Shown here: positions 9,015 through 17,214 of the stretch, piece after piece
How the letters are laid out: every line of letters starts with the position of its first letter
How positions within the stretch are numbered: position 1 is the stretch's first letter
Assembly: GCA_045646365.1 (NCBI GenBank)
Contig: JAZRKP010000083.1
Span: forward strand, 1-64,000
Direction of reading: 5' to 3'
Length of the DNA: 64,000 bases
Source of the DNA: SIG454 sp045646365
GTDB lineage: Bacteria; Bacillota; Clostridia; Monoglobales; Monoglobaceae
Translations under genes and position numbers: made by a program
Notes under the pieces: model-generated
Database searches by the model: none
The model's input: the letters and a program-made list of their open reading frames with translations, nothing else
What the model was told of the DNA's origin: nothing

Positions 9015-12000
9015 ATGCTTTTAAAAAGTGTTGAAATGCAAGGCTTTAAATCGTTTGCAGATAAAATATATCTTGATTTTAACCCTGGTATAACGGCGAT
9101 TGTTGGTCCTAATGGGTCTGGTAAAAGTAATATTTCCGATGCTATCAGATGGGTTATGGGTGAGCAGAGTGTTAAAACACTGCGCGGAAGCAAGATGGAA
9201 GATGTTATCTTCTCGGGAACGCAAAACAGAAAACCTATGGGCTTTGCGGAGGTTTCTCTTACTCTTGATAATTCAAATGGATTCTTTCCACTCGATTATG
9301 AAGAAATAACCGTAACAAGACGGGTTTACAGAAGCGGAGAGAGTGAATATTTTATAAACCGTGTGGGGTGCAGACTTAAAGATATTCACGAACTATTTAT
9401 GGATACAGGTCTTGGCAGAGAGGGTTACTCTATAATCGGGCAGGGTAAAATTGACGAAATTTTGAGTAATAAATCTGAAGACAGAAGACAGATTTTTGAA
9501 GAGGCTGCAGGGATTACCAAGTATAAGTACCGTAAAAATGAAGCGGAACGAAAGCTTAATCACACAACAGAAAATTTGACAAGAATTAAGGATATTATGG
9601 CGGAGCTTGAAAATCAGATAGGTCCTCTTTTTGAGCAGTCTGAAAAAGCAAAAAAATATTTAAAGCTTCGTGATGAACTTAAGGTAATTGAAATAAATCT
9701 GTCTGTTGTTAAAATTGATAAGATAAAAAAAGACCTGGAAGAACTTACACAGAATCTGAATGAAACTGATGCGGAAATTGAGAAGATACGCCTTAAAGTT
9801 GAAGAAAATGAGAAAGCGGTTAATGATTATTACGAGAAAATTTCTGAGTGGAACGAGGAAATGGAAAAGTGCCGTGAAGACGAGAAAAGTATAATCACAT
9901 CTATCGCTGACTCAAACAGCAGGATAAGTGTGTTGCTGGCGGATATTGGTCATTACGAGGAAAGTATCAGTAGAATTGATGAAACGGTAAGCAGTTATGT
10001 TACAGATGCGGAAAACGCAGAAAGACAGCTTGCTGCTTTAGAAGAAGAACTGGAAAAGCTTGAGATTAAAGCATCGGAAATCAAATCGGTTAAAGAGACA
10101 AATGAGAAAAATATTGAAAAGATTCAGAATTTAACACAAACCCAGAACGATTTGCTTGAAAATATCAAGGCTGATATTATCGAAAAAAGCTCAGAAATCG
10201 GACGGGAAAAAGAGCGAATTTTAAACTCTGAAATACTTAAATCAAGTTTTGAAGAAAGAAAAAATGCAGTGTCGTTGGAGCTGGCGTCTAAGGCTGAGGA
10301 TTATCATAGACTTTGTGATAATGTTAAATCTCTTGAAACAATGATGAATGAACGCAAAAACGAAATCGAAAAGCTTGAAAATGAACGAAAAGCAAAGCTT
10401 GATGAACTTGATAGGACTAAAGCGGAAAATTCAAAGTTTACGGCATCATTAAACGATATTGAGTTTCGTTTGAATAAAAAACTCTCCCGTGTTAATGTCC
10501 TTGAAGATATGGAAAAGAGCTTTGACGGATTTGCAGGAAGTGTTAAGGCTATTATGAATGCATCAAGCAGTGAAGTGGGAAATGCAACTATTTACGGTCC
10601 ATTTGCCAAGCTTGTTAAGGTTTTGGAGAAATATACCATTGCTATTGATACAGCCTTGGGAAACGCGGGTCAGAACATAGTTGTCAGGGATGAAAATGAT
10701 GCAAAATCTGCTATTGAGTTTTTGAAATCCCAGAAAGCAGGAAGAGCAACATTTTTGCCAATCAGCACGGTTAAAGCGAGGAATACAGATGTATCTCATA
10801 TTAAAAATATGGATGGATATATTGATTTGGCATCAAACCTTGTAAAAGTTGATTCTGAATATGACGCTATCAAAAGCAGTCTGTTGGGGGCTATTGTTGT
10901 TGCGGATAATGTTGATAATGCTATAAAGATTGCAAAAAAATCCGATTACAAAATAAAAATAGTGACACTGTCCGGTGAAGTTATGCAAACGGGCGGTGCT
11001 ATGTCGGGCGGTAGCTTTAATAAGTCCGCAGGATTCTTGTCAAGAAGTGCCGAAATTGATGCAGTTAAAGTTGAAATAAAGACTCTTGAAAAAGAAAGAG
11101 TTGAACTTAAGGATAAGGCGGAAAATGCAGAGAAAATCACCCTGAAAGTGGTTGAAACTCTTGACAATATCAATAAAGAACTTACTGTGTTAAATGATGA
11201 GTATATCAAGGTTAAAGCTGATTTTGAACACGGAAATGCCTTTTTGGACAATGTTACTCAGGCGAAAACTCAGATTGAAAATGAAATTGCGTCCATTGAT
11301 GAAAGTCTTAAGAAAATTGACGGAGAAAATAAAATGAGAGAGGAAAATATTTCTGCTTTAGAGGCGGAAATATTGAAGCTTGAAGAGGATGCATCTAAGG
11401 AGCAACAGGGCTTTGAGGAACTTATGAAGAAGGCGAGAGAGGCTAATGATAAGCTTCTGGAGATAAGCCTTGAAGAAAACTCCTGTGATAAGGATATTTC
11501 TTCTCAGAAAGAAAAAGTTGAAACTGCTGCAGAGTTAATTAAATCTATTGCGGATAAGACAGAAAATTCGGAAAAAGAAAAAAATGAACTCAATGAAAAG
11601 ATTGCGGCGGCTCAGGCTGAGATTAACAGTGGTAAGGATAATATTACAACTCTTGAAGAAACAACTAAAAATACTAAACAGAAATTAGAGGAACTGACCA
11701 AGTGTAAAAATGATGCGGAGGAGCAGATAAGAAAGCTCCAGAAGGATGTTACGGGAACTAATGATACAATGGTTGGTTTAAGCCGTCAGAAAGCTAAGCT
11801 TGAAAGTAAAAAAGCTTTGAGTGAGTCTGAACTTGAAGGAATTTTCTCCCGTCTTTGGGATGAGTATGAGCTTACATATTCCCAGGCGGCAGACTGTGCT
11901 GATGAGAATGCTGATTTGAGTAATGCGGAAAAGGATATTGCATCTCTTAAATCAAAAATCAAAAATCTGGGTAATATCAATATTGATGCAATAGAAAGCT

Positions 12001-12572
12001 ATCGTGATGTTAAGGAACGATATGACTTTATGCTTGTTCAGACGAATGATTTAGAGAAAGCTAAGAATGATTTGGAAAAAATCATTACAGAAATGCTTTC
12101 GGTTATGAAGAGTCAGTTTGCTCAGCAGTTTGAAATCATTAACCGTAATTTCACGAAGGTTTTTGCTCAGTTATTCGGTGGCGGTATTGCGAATTTAAGC
12201 CTTGCAGACCCCGATAATCTTCTCGAAAGCGGAATAGAAATTGAAGCTCAGCCTCCAGGCAAAAAGCTTCAGCGACTTTCCCTCTTATCAGGTGGAGAAA
12301 GGGCGCTTACGGCTATTGCATTGCTCTTTGCAATTTTAAATGTCAGACCGACTCCTTTCTGTATACTTGACGAAATTGAGGCAGCTCTTGATGATGTCAA
12401 TGTTAACAGATATGCGGATTATCTTCGTAAATACTCTGAAAAAGCACAGTTCATTGTTATCACCCACAGAAGAGGAACAATGGAATCTGCCAATGTACTC
12501 TACGGTGTTACAATGCAGGAGCGAGGCGTTTCAAAATTATTATCATTAAATATAGATGAGGTGGCTAAATAA
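9015..12572 (+). CDS. smc: Chromosome segregation protein SMC
   Basis: 1185-residue condensin ATPase. Walker A GPNGSGKSN is near residue 32, followed by a coiled-coil arm and a hinge around residues 505-670 (FDGFAGSVKAIMN start; GGAMSGGS near its end). A second coiled-coil arm then leads to the C-terminal head with LSGGERALTAIALLFA and Walker B CILDEIEAALDD. The frame is open from 8967, but ATG 9015 is chosen because AAAGGAGAT precedes it by six bases and the product then starts MLLKSVEMQGFKSFADK as in other SMC proteins. The gene overlaps the ftsY ATG. The usual neighbour rnc is not here. Confidence 0.97.
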   Translation: MLLKSVEMQGFKSFADKIYLDFNPGITAIVGPNGSGKSNISDAIRWVMGEQSVKTLRGSKMEDVIFSGTQNRKPMGFAEVSLTLDNSNGFFPLDYEEITVTRRVYRSGESEYFINRVGCRLKDIHELFMDTGLGREGYSIIGQGKIDEILSNKSEDRRQIFEEAAGITKYKYRKNEAERKLNHTTENLTRIKDIMAELENQIGPLFEQSEKAKKYLKLRDELKVIEINLSVVKIDKIKKDLEELTQNLNETDAEIEKIRLKVEENEKAVNDYYEKISEWNEEMEKCREDEKSIITSIADSNSRISVLLADIGHYEESISRIDETVSSYVTDAENAERQLAALEEELEKLEIKASEIKSVKETNEKNIEKIQNLTQTQNDLLENIKADIIEKSSEIGREKERILNSEILKSSFEERKNAVSLELASKAEDYHRLCDNVKSLETMMNERKNEIEKLENERKAKLDELDRTKAENSKFTASLNDIEFRLNKKLSRVNVLEDMEKSFDGFAGSVKAIMNASSSEVGNATIYGPFAKLVKVLEKYTIAIDTALGNAGQNIVVRDENDAKSAIEFLKSQKAGRATFLPISTVKARNTDVSHIKNMDGYIDLASNLVKVDSEYDAIKSSLLGAIVVADNVDNAIKIAKKSDYKIKIVTLSGEVMQTGGAMSGGSFNKSAGFLSRSAEIDAVKVEIKTLEKERVELKDKAENAEKITLKVVETLDNINKELTVLNDEYIKVKADFEHGNAFLDNVTQAKTQIENEIASIDESLKKIDGENKMREENISALEAEILKLEEDASKEQQGFEELMKKAREANDKLLEISLEENSCDKDISSQKEKVETAAELIKSIADKTENSEKEKNELNEKIAAAQAEINSGKDNITTLEETTKNTKQKLEELTKCKNDAEEQIRKLQKDVTGTNDTMVGLSRQKAKLESKKALSESELEGIFSRLWDEYELTYSQAADCADENADLSNAEKDIASLKSKIKNLGNINIDAIESYRDVKERYDFMLVQTNDLEKAKNDLEKIITEMLSVMKSQFAQQFEIINRNFTKVFAQLFGGGIANLSLADPDNLLESGIEIEAQPPGKKLQRLSLLSGGERALTAIALLFAILNVRPTPFCILDEIEAALDDVNVNRYADYLRKYSEKAQFIVITHRRGTMESANVLYGVTMQERGVSKLLSLNIDEVAK

Positions 12573-13489
12573 TGTCGTTATTCGGTAAACTAAAGGAAAG
12601 TTTAAAAAAAACAAAGGACTCCATAAGCAGTAAAGTTGAGATTGTTATAAATTCTTTTAAGAAAATTGATGAGGAACTCTTCGAGGAATTGGAAGAGGTA
12701 CTTATTACTGCGGATATTGGAGTTAATACATCTCTTGAAATTATCGACAGATTGAGAAAGGTTGCAAGAGAGAAAGGTCTTACGGATAGCTCTCAGCTTA
12801 ATGCGGAATTGTCGGATATACTGATTGACATTTTAGACGGTGCAGATGACAAGATGGATATTTCAGGTTCTCCTGCCGTAATAATGGTTATTGGTGTAAA
12901 TGGCGTTGGTAAAACAACATCGGTAGGCAAAATTGCGAATATGTATATAAAGCAGGGGAAAAAGGTTGTTTTAGCTGCGGCAGATACATTCCGTGCAGGA
13001 GCGATAGAGCAGCTTGATGTCTGGGCAGGAAGAGTTGGGGCTGAAATTGTTAAGCAACAGGAAGGCTCTGACCCGGCGGCGGTTGTTTATGACGGGATAA
13101 ATGCGGCAAGAACAAGAAACGCTGATATTTTAATCTGTGATACGGCAGGCAGATTGCATAATAAGAAGAATCTAATGGATGAACTGAAGAAAATTTACAG
13201 AATTTTAGACAGAGAATTGCCTAATTCATCAAAGGAGGTTTTACTTGTTTTAGATGCAACAACAGGCCAGAACGCTGTTCAGCAGGCAAAACTTTTTAAA
13301 GAGGTTGCAGATATTACGGGTATAGTTTTGACAAAGCTTGACGGAACTGCAAAAGGCGGTATCGTATTCCCTATCAAAAATGAATATAATATCCCTGTAA
13401 AGTTCATTGGAGTGGGAGAAACTGCAGATGATATTATGGAATTTGATGCAGAAGAATTTGTTAAAGCTATTATTGGTGAAGAAAATTAA
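12572..13489 (+). CDS. ftsY: Signal recognition particle receptor FtsY
   Basis: SRP-type GTPase that docks ribosome-nascent chain-SRP complexes to the membrane translocon. NG-domain motifs are G1 GVNGVGKTT, AADTFRAGAIEQL, DTAGR and TKLDGTAKGG. At 305 residues it is a compact form without the long acidic A domain of E. coli FtsY. The ATG overlaps the smc stop (TAATG), so the two are translationally coupled. The conserved smc-ftsY order continues into ylxM-ffh after a separate promoter. Confidence 0.96.
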   Translation: MSLFGKLKESLKKTKDSISSKVEIVINSFKKIDEELFEELEEVLITADIGVNTSLEIIDRLRKVAREKGLTDSSQLNAELSDILIDILDGADDKMDISGSPAVIMVIGVNGVGKTTSVGKIANMYIKQGKKVVLAAADTFRAGAIEQLDVWAGRVGAEIVKQQEGSDPAAVVYDGINAARTRNADILICDTAGRLHNKKNLMDELKKIYRILDRELPNSSKEVLLVLDATTGQNAVQQAKLFKEVADITGIVLTKLDGTAKGGIVFPIKNEYNIPVKFIGVGETADDIMEFDAEEFVKAIIGEEN

Positions 13490-13497
13490 AAAAACTC

Positions 13498-13526
13498 TTG
13501 ACAAACTGTAAGATATATAGTATAAT
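13498..13526 (+). promoter_or_regulatory. SigA-type promoter for ylxM-ffh
   Basis: TTGACA at 13498-13503, a 17-base spacer, and TATAAT at 13521-13526, a perfect consensus. The predicted transcription start, near 13533, lies inside the left arm of the inverted repeat described next. Confidence 0.85.
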
Positions 13527-13527
13527 C

Positions 13528-13563
13528 ACATAAGTGTAAAGCATAACACCTTTACACTTATGT
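13528..13563 (+). promoter_or_regulatory. 14-bp perfect inverted repeat at the ylxM-ffh transcript start
   Basis: ACATAAGTGTAAAG (13528-13541) is perfectly complementary to CTTTACACTTATGT (13550-13563) across an 8-base loop CATAACAC. It begins next to the -10 box and ends 18 bases before the ylxM start codon. It could be a DNA operator, an mRNA 5' stem, or a terminator for ftsY read-through (a short ATTTTTA follows). The sequence shows the symmetry only. Confidence 0.7.
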
Positions 13564-13581
13564 ATTTTTATGGAGTGCATT

Positions 13582-13950
13582 ATGGATAAAAATGTTGAAA
13601 TATCCCTTCTTTTAAGCTTTTACGGGAAGATTCTTACAGATAAGCAGCAGGAGGCAACAAGTCTTTATTATAATGAGGATTTGTCGCTTGCTGAAATATC
13701 GGAAATTGTCGGGATTACCAGACAAGGAGTCAGAGATAATATTAAAAGAGCTGAAAGTTCCCTTTATGATATGGAAAATAAGCTCGGTTTGTGTAAAAGA
13801 TTTCTTGGGATTAAAGAAAAACTTGAAAATATCGATGTTGCTCTTAAGAATATAGAGGAAGCCACGGAAGATACACACATTTCCGCGGATATAAAACAGA
13901 ATATAAGTAATATAGTTGATGTTATTTATGAAATAAACGAAAATATATAG
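13582..13950 (+). CDS. ylxM: YlxM/p13-like SRP-associated helix-turn-helix protein
   Basis: 122-residue protein of the UPF0122 (YlxM) family. Residues about 10-65 hold a sigma-70 region 4-like helix-turn-helix (QQEATSLYYNEDLSLAEIS and VGITRQGVRDNIKRAE); the remainder is helical. YlxM proteins are encoded next to ffh and modulate the SRP GTPase cycle in streptococci. The frame opens at ATG 13570, but ATG 13582 is preferred because GGAG at 13572-13575 lies six bases upstream of it. It precedes ffh by 15 bases. Confidence 0.88.
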   Translation: MDKNVEISLLLSFYGKILTDKQQEATSLYYNEDLSLAEISEIVGITRQGVRDNIKRAESSLYDMENKLGLCKRFLGIKEKLENIDVALKNIEEATEDTHISADIKQNISNIVDVIYEINENI

Positions 13951-13965
13951 AAAGGATTTGATTTA

Positions 13966-15309
13966 GTGGCGTTTGAAAGTCTTGCTGATAAACTGCAAAA
14001 TACATTTAAAAAACTTCGCGGCAAGGGAAAAGTCAGTGAAAAAGACTTAAAAGATGCTATGCGAGAAGTTAAGCTTGCGCTTTTGGAAGCTGATGTTAAC
14101 TTTCTTGTCGTTAAAGATTTTATCAAATCTGTTTCTGAACGAGCTGTTGGAGCAGAGGTAATGGAGTCGTTAACTCCGGCGCAACAGGTTATAAAAATTG
14201 TTAATGAAGAACTTGTTCGTCTTATGGGCGAAAAAGAAGAAAAGATAAAAATGGGTCCTAAGTCTCCGACCATTATAATGATGGCAGGACTTCAGGGTGC
14301 CGGTAAGACAACAACGGCGGGAAAGCTTGGCGGTCTTTTGAAAAAACAAGGTAAGAGACCTCTCCTTTGTGCTTGCGATGTATATCGTCCTGCGGCTATT
14401 AAACAGTTACAGGTTGTTGGCGGACAGCTTGGGTTGCCTGTTTTTACTATTGATGACAGCAAAGATGTTGTAGATATATCAAAGAAGGCGGTTGAATATG
14501 CCCGCCTCCATTCAAATGATATTTTAATTATTGATACAGCAGGTCGTCTCCATATCGACGAAGTCCTGATGGATGAGCTTAAGAATATTAAGTCGGAAGT
14601 AAGTCCTGACGAAATTCTTCTTGTTGTTGATGCCATGACCGGTCAGGATGCGGTTAATGTTGCTGAAACTTTCAATAATGAACTTGAAATTGACGGCGTT
14701 GTTTTAACTAAGCTTGACGGTGATACAAGAGGCGGTGCGGCTATTTCTGTTCGTGCTGTTACGCAAAAACCGATTAAATTCTGCGGTATGGGTGAAAAAC
14801 TTACAGACCTTGAGGTTTTCCATCCTGACAGAATGGCATCGAGAATTCTTGGAATGGGTGATGTTTTAAGTCTCATTGAAAAAGCGGAGCAGGCTTTTGA
14901 TGAAAAGAAGGCTATGGAGCTTGAAAAGAAAATGAGAACTCAGACGTATACTTATTCTGACTTTCTTGAACAGATGGGACAGATTAAGAATATGGGACCC
15001 CTTAGCCAAATTGTTAAGATGCTTCCAGGTGTCAATTCTAAGGCTCTTGAGGGAGTGGATTTTGACGATAAGCGTCTTAAACATATTGAGGCAATCATTC
15101 AGTCAATGACAACAGAGGAGCGAGAGAATAAGGTTAAAATCTCGCCGAAGAGAAAAGAGCGAATTGCAAAAGGTAGCGGAACTTCAATGAATGAGGTCAA
15201 TGGCCTTTTAAAGCAGTTTGAACAAATGCAGAAGATGATGAAACAGTTTGCAGGCGGAAAAGTTAATAAGAAGCTTGCAAGATTCGGGAAAATGAAATTT
15301 CCTATGTAA
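13966..15309 (+). CDS. ffh: Signal recognition particle protein Ffh
   Basis: SRP54 GTPase that binds 4.5S/6S-type SRP RNA and signal sequences. It has an N-terminal helical bundle, then the G domain with GLQGAGKTTTAGKLG, CDVYRPAAIKQL, DTAGR and TKLDGDTRGG. The C-terminal methionine-rich M domain (about residues 320-447) contains GSGTSMNEVNGLLKQF. 447 residues is normal. Start GTG 13966 follows AAAGGA, and MAFESLADKLQ is the expected N-terminus. No SRP RNA gene is visible in the window. Confidence 0.97.
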   Translation: MAFESLADKLQNTFKKLRGKGKVSEKDLKDAMREVKLALLEADVNFLVVKDFIKSVSERAVGAEVMESLTPAQQVIKIVNEELVRLMGEKEEKIKMGPKSPTIIMMAGLQGAGKTTTAGKLGGLLKKQGKRPLLCACDVYRPAAIKQLQVVGGQLGLPVFTIDDSKDVVDISKKAVEYARLHSNDILIIDTAGRLHIDEVLMDELKNIKSEVSPDEILLVVDAMTGQDAVNVAETFNNELEIDGVVLTKLDGDTRGGAAISVRAVTQKPIKFCGMGEKLTDLEVFHPDRMASRILGMGDVLSLIEKAEQAFDEKKAMELEKKMRTQTYTYSDFLEQMGQIKNMGPLSQIVKMLPGVNSKALEGVDFDDKRLKHIEAIIQSMTTEERENKVKISPKRKERIAKGSGTSMNEVNGLLKQFEQMQKMMKQFAGGKVNKKLARFGKMKFPM

Positions 15310-15354
15310 CTAAAGAAAAATTATTAAATTTATATATTTTGGAGGTATTTTATT

Positions 15355-15597
15355 ATGGCAGTAAAAATTCGTTTAAGAAGAATGGGTGCGAAGAAGGCTC
15401 CTTTCTATCGTGTTGTTGTTGCGGATTCAAGATATCCGAGAGACGGCAGATTCATTGATCAGGTAGGAACATACAATCCTTTAACAGACCCTGTTACAGT
15501 TGAGCTTGACGCTGAAAAGGTAACAAAATGGATTGCAAACGGTGCTCAGCCAACAGACACTGTTAAGCGTCTTCTTAAAAACAAGGGTATTATCTAA
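15355..15597 (+). CDS. rpsP: 30S ribosomal protein S16
   Basis: 80-residue small-subunit protein with the classic N-terminus MAVKIRLRRMGAKKAPFYR followed by VVADSRYPRDGRFI. A strong GGAGGT precedes the ATG. It lies 45 bases after ffh and heads the rpsP-khpA-rimM-trmD group, a conserved order in Firmicutes. Confidence 0.98.
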   Translation: MAVKIRLRRMGAKKAPFYRVVVADSRYPRDGRFIDQVGTYNPLTDPVTVELDAEKVTKWIANGAQPTDTVKRLLKNKGII

Positions 15598-15624
15598 AAT
15601 TCATCAGAAACGGAGAATATCGTT

Positions 15625-15852
15625 ATGAAAGAACTTTTAGAGTTTATTGCAAAATCAATGGTATCTAACCCTGATGCTGTTTCTGTTAAAGAAACTTTAA
15701 ATGATACAGCAGTTGTTCTCGAACTTCATGTTGCAGAGGACGATATGGGTAAGGTTATTGGTAAGCAGGGCAGAATTGCGAAAGCAATCAGAACAGTTGT
15801 TAAAGCTGCTGCGAGCCACGAAAACAAAAAGGTTACTGTTGAAATAGTTTAA
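15625..15852 (+). CDS. khpA: KH-domain RNA-binding protein KhpA
   Basis: 75-residue single KH domain protein (YlqC/KhpA). The RNA-binding GxxG loop is GKQG within DMGKVIGKQGRIAKAIRTVV. In other Firmicutes KhpA forms a complex with KhpB/Jag and affects cell elongation and RNA stability. Its place between rpsP and rimM is the standard one. Start ATG 15625 follows an ACGGAG ribosome binding site. Confidence 0.93.
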   Translation: MKELLEFIAKSMVSNPDAVSVKETLNDTAVVLELHVAEDDMGKVIGKQGRIAKAIRTVVKAAASHENKKVTVEIV

Positions 15853-15858
15853 ACCGTT

Positions 15859-15890
15859 ATTAAGAGGTTGTATTTTTGCAACCTCTTAAT
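15859..15890 (+). other. 12-bp stem between khpA and rimM
   Basis: ATTAAGAGGTTG (15859-15870) pairs perfectly with CAACCTCTTAAT (15879-15890) over the 8-base loop TATTTTTG. There is no T tract, and the rimM ribosome binding site GAGGTAA starts 10 bases downstream. This fits a processing or attenuating stem better than a strong terminator. Confidence 0.5.
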
Positions 15891-15911
15891 TGAATTTATG
15901 AGGTAATTATT

Positions 15912-16409
15912 ATGAATAATTTGCTTGAAATAGGACAAATAGTCAATACAAGAGGTCTTAAAGGCGAGGTTAAAATTATGCCGTGGTGCGATGACCCGTC
16001 TGTGTTTGAAGAACTTGAGTATGTTATTATAGATAATAAAGAGATTGAAATTGAATATGTTAAATACCATAAGAATTTTGTTATTTTGAAACTTGATGGT
16101 GTTGATAATATCGATGAAGCTGAAAAGTGCAGAAATAAGGTGCTTTTTGTAAAACGGGAGATGCTTGGAGAACTTCCTGAGGGAACATATTATATATGTG
16201 ACCTATTAGATTGTGAGGTTAAAACCGTTTCAGGTGAGGTTTTAGGAAAAATAGAAGATGTTATAAAAACAGGAAGTAATGATGTGTATTCTGTTAAAAA
16301 TGATATGGGGAAAGTTGTGCTTATTCCTGTTATTGATGATGTTGTTAAAGAAGTCAACATTGACGAGAAATATGTTATTGTTGAGTTGTTAAAAGGATTG
16401 ATTGACTAA
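15912..16409 (+). CDS. rimM: Ribosome maturation factor RimM
   Basis: 16S rRNA processing factor that binds S19 during 30S head assembly. 165 residues, with an N-terminal RimM barrel (IGQIVNTRGLKGEVKIMPW is the family signature) and a C-terminal PRC-barrel domain (YYICDLLDCEVKTVSGEVLG onwards, ending VVKEVNIDEKYVIVELLKGL). GAGGTAATTATT precedes the ATG. The stop overlaps the trmD ATG. Confidence 0.95.
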   Translation: MNNLLEIGQIVNTRGLKGEVKIMPWCDDPSVFEELEYVIIDNKEIEIEYVKYHKNFVILKLDGVDNIDEAEKCRNKVLFVKREMLGELPEGTYYICDLLDCEVKTVSGEVLGKIEDVIKTGSNDVYSVKNDMGKVVLIPVIDDVVKEVNIDEKYVIVELLKGLID

Positions 16410-17140
16410 TGAGGATAGATATTCTGACGCTTTTTCCGGAGATGTTTGAAGGCGTTCTGGATAAAAGTATAATAGGCCGTGCTAAAAGTAATGGCCTGAT
16501 TGAGTTGAATTATATCAATATTCGTGATTTTGCTAATAATAAGCATAACAGGGTTGACGATTATCCATACGGTGGCGGAGCCGGGATGGTTATGCAGGCT
16601 CAGCCTATTTTTGATGCTTATAATCATATATGCGAGAGTATGAGCGGGAAACCATACACAATTTATATGAGTCCGCAAGGAAAAACTTTCAGACAGTCAA
16701 CTGCAAAACGCCTTTCTAAGAAAGAGAATATCGTGATTTTATGCGGTCACTATGAGGGCGTTGACCAGAGAATTTTAGACGAAATTATTGACGCGGAAAT
16801 TTCCATAGGCGATTATGTGTTAACCGGCGGAGAGATTGCCGCAATGGCAGTTATTGATGCAACGGCAAGGCTTATTCCGGGTGTGCTCTCAAGCGAGGTT
16901 TCGTTTTCGGAAGAATCACATTATTCGGGACTTCTGGAATACCCCCAGTATACAAGACCGTCTGTTTGGAATGGCAAGGAAGTTCCTGAAGTTCTTCAAA
17001 GCGGGAATCATAAACTGATTGAACAGTGGAAACGAGAAATGTCGATTAAAAATACATTCAAAAAGCGAAAAGGAATGTTAAGAACGGCGAAGCTTTCGGA
17101 AAAAGAAAAGGAATTTGTAAAAAAATTGGAAAATCGGTAA
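16409..17140 (+). CDS. trmD: tRNA (guanine-N1-)-methyltransferase TrmD
   Basis: SPOUT-fold enzyme making m1G37 in tRNA. Visible motifs are the N-terminal MRIDILTLFPEMFEG, LCGHYEGVDQRI and the trefoil-knot SAM site SIGDYVLTGGE. 243 residues is typical. It overlaps rimM by one base. The rplS (L19) gene that commonly follows trmD is not present; a promoter and an unrelated membrane protein gene come next. Confidence 0.97.
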   Translation: MRIDILTLFPEMFEGVLDKSIIGRAKSNGLIELNYINIRDFANNKHNRVDDYPYGGGAGMVMQAQPIFDAYNHICESMSGKPYTIYMSPQGKTFRQSTAKRLSKKENIVILCGHYEGVDQRILDEIIDAEISIGDYVLTGGEIAAMAVIDATARLIPGVLSSEVSFSEESHYSGLLEYPQYTRPSVWNGKEVPEVLQSGNHKLIEQWKREMSIKNTFKKRKGMLRTAKLSEKEKEFVKKLENR

Positions 17141-17148
17141 TAAATTTA

Positions 17149-17176
17149 TTGATTTTTTTCGACAGTATGGTATAAT
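17149..17176 (+). promoter_or_regulatory. Likely promoter for the zinc-ribbon/propeller gene
   Basis: TTGATT at 17149-17154, a 16-base spacer, and TATAAT at 17171-17176, followed by GGAGGTG before ATG 17215. Confidence 0.6.
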
Positions 17177-17214
17177 TAAAAGATAAATGAATTGAAATTC
17201 GGAGGTGCTAATCT

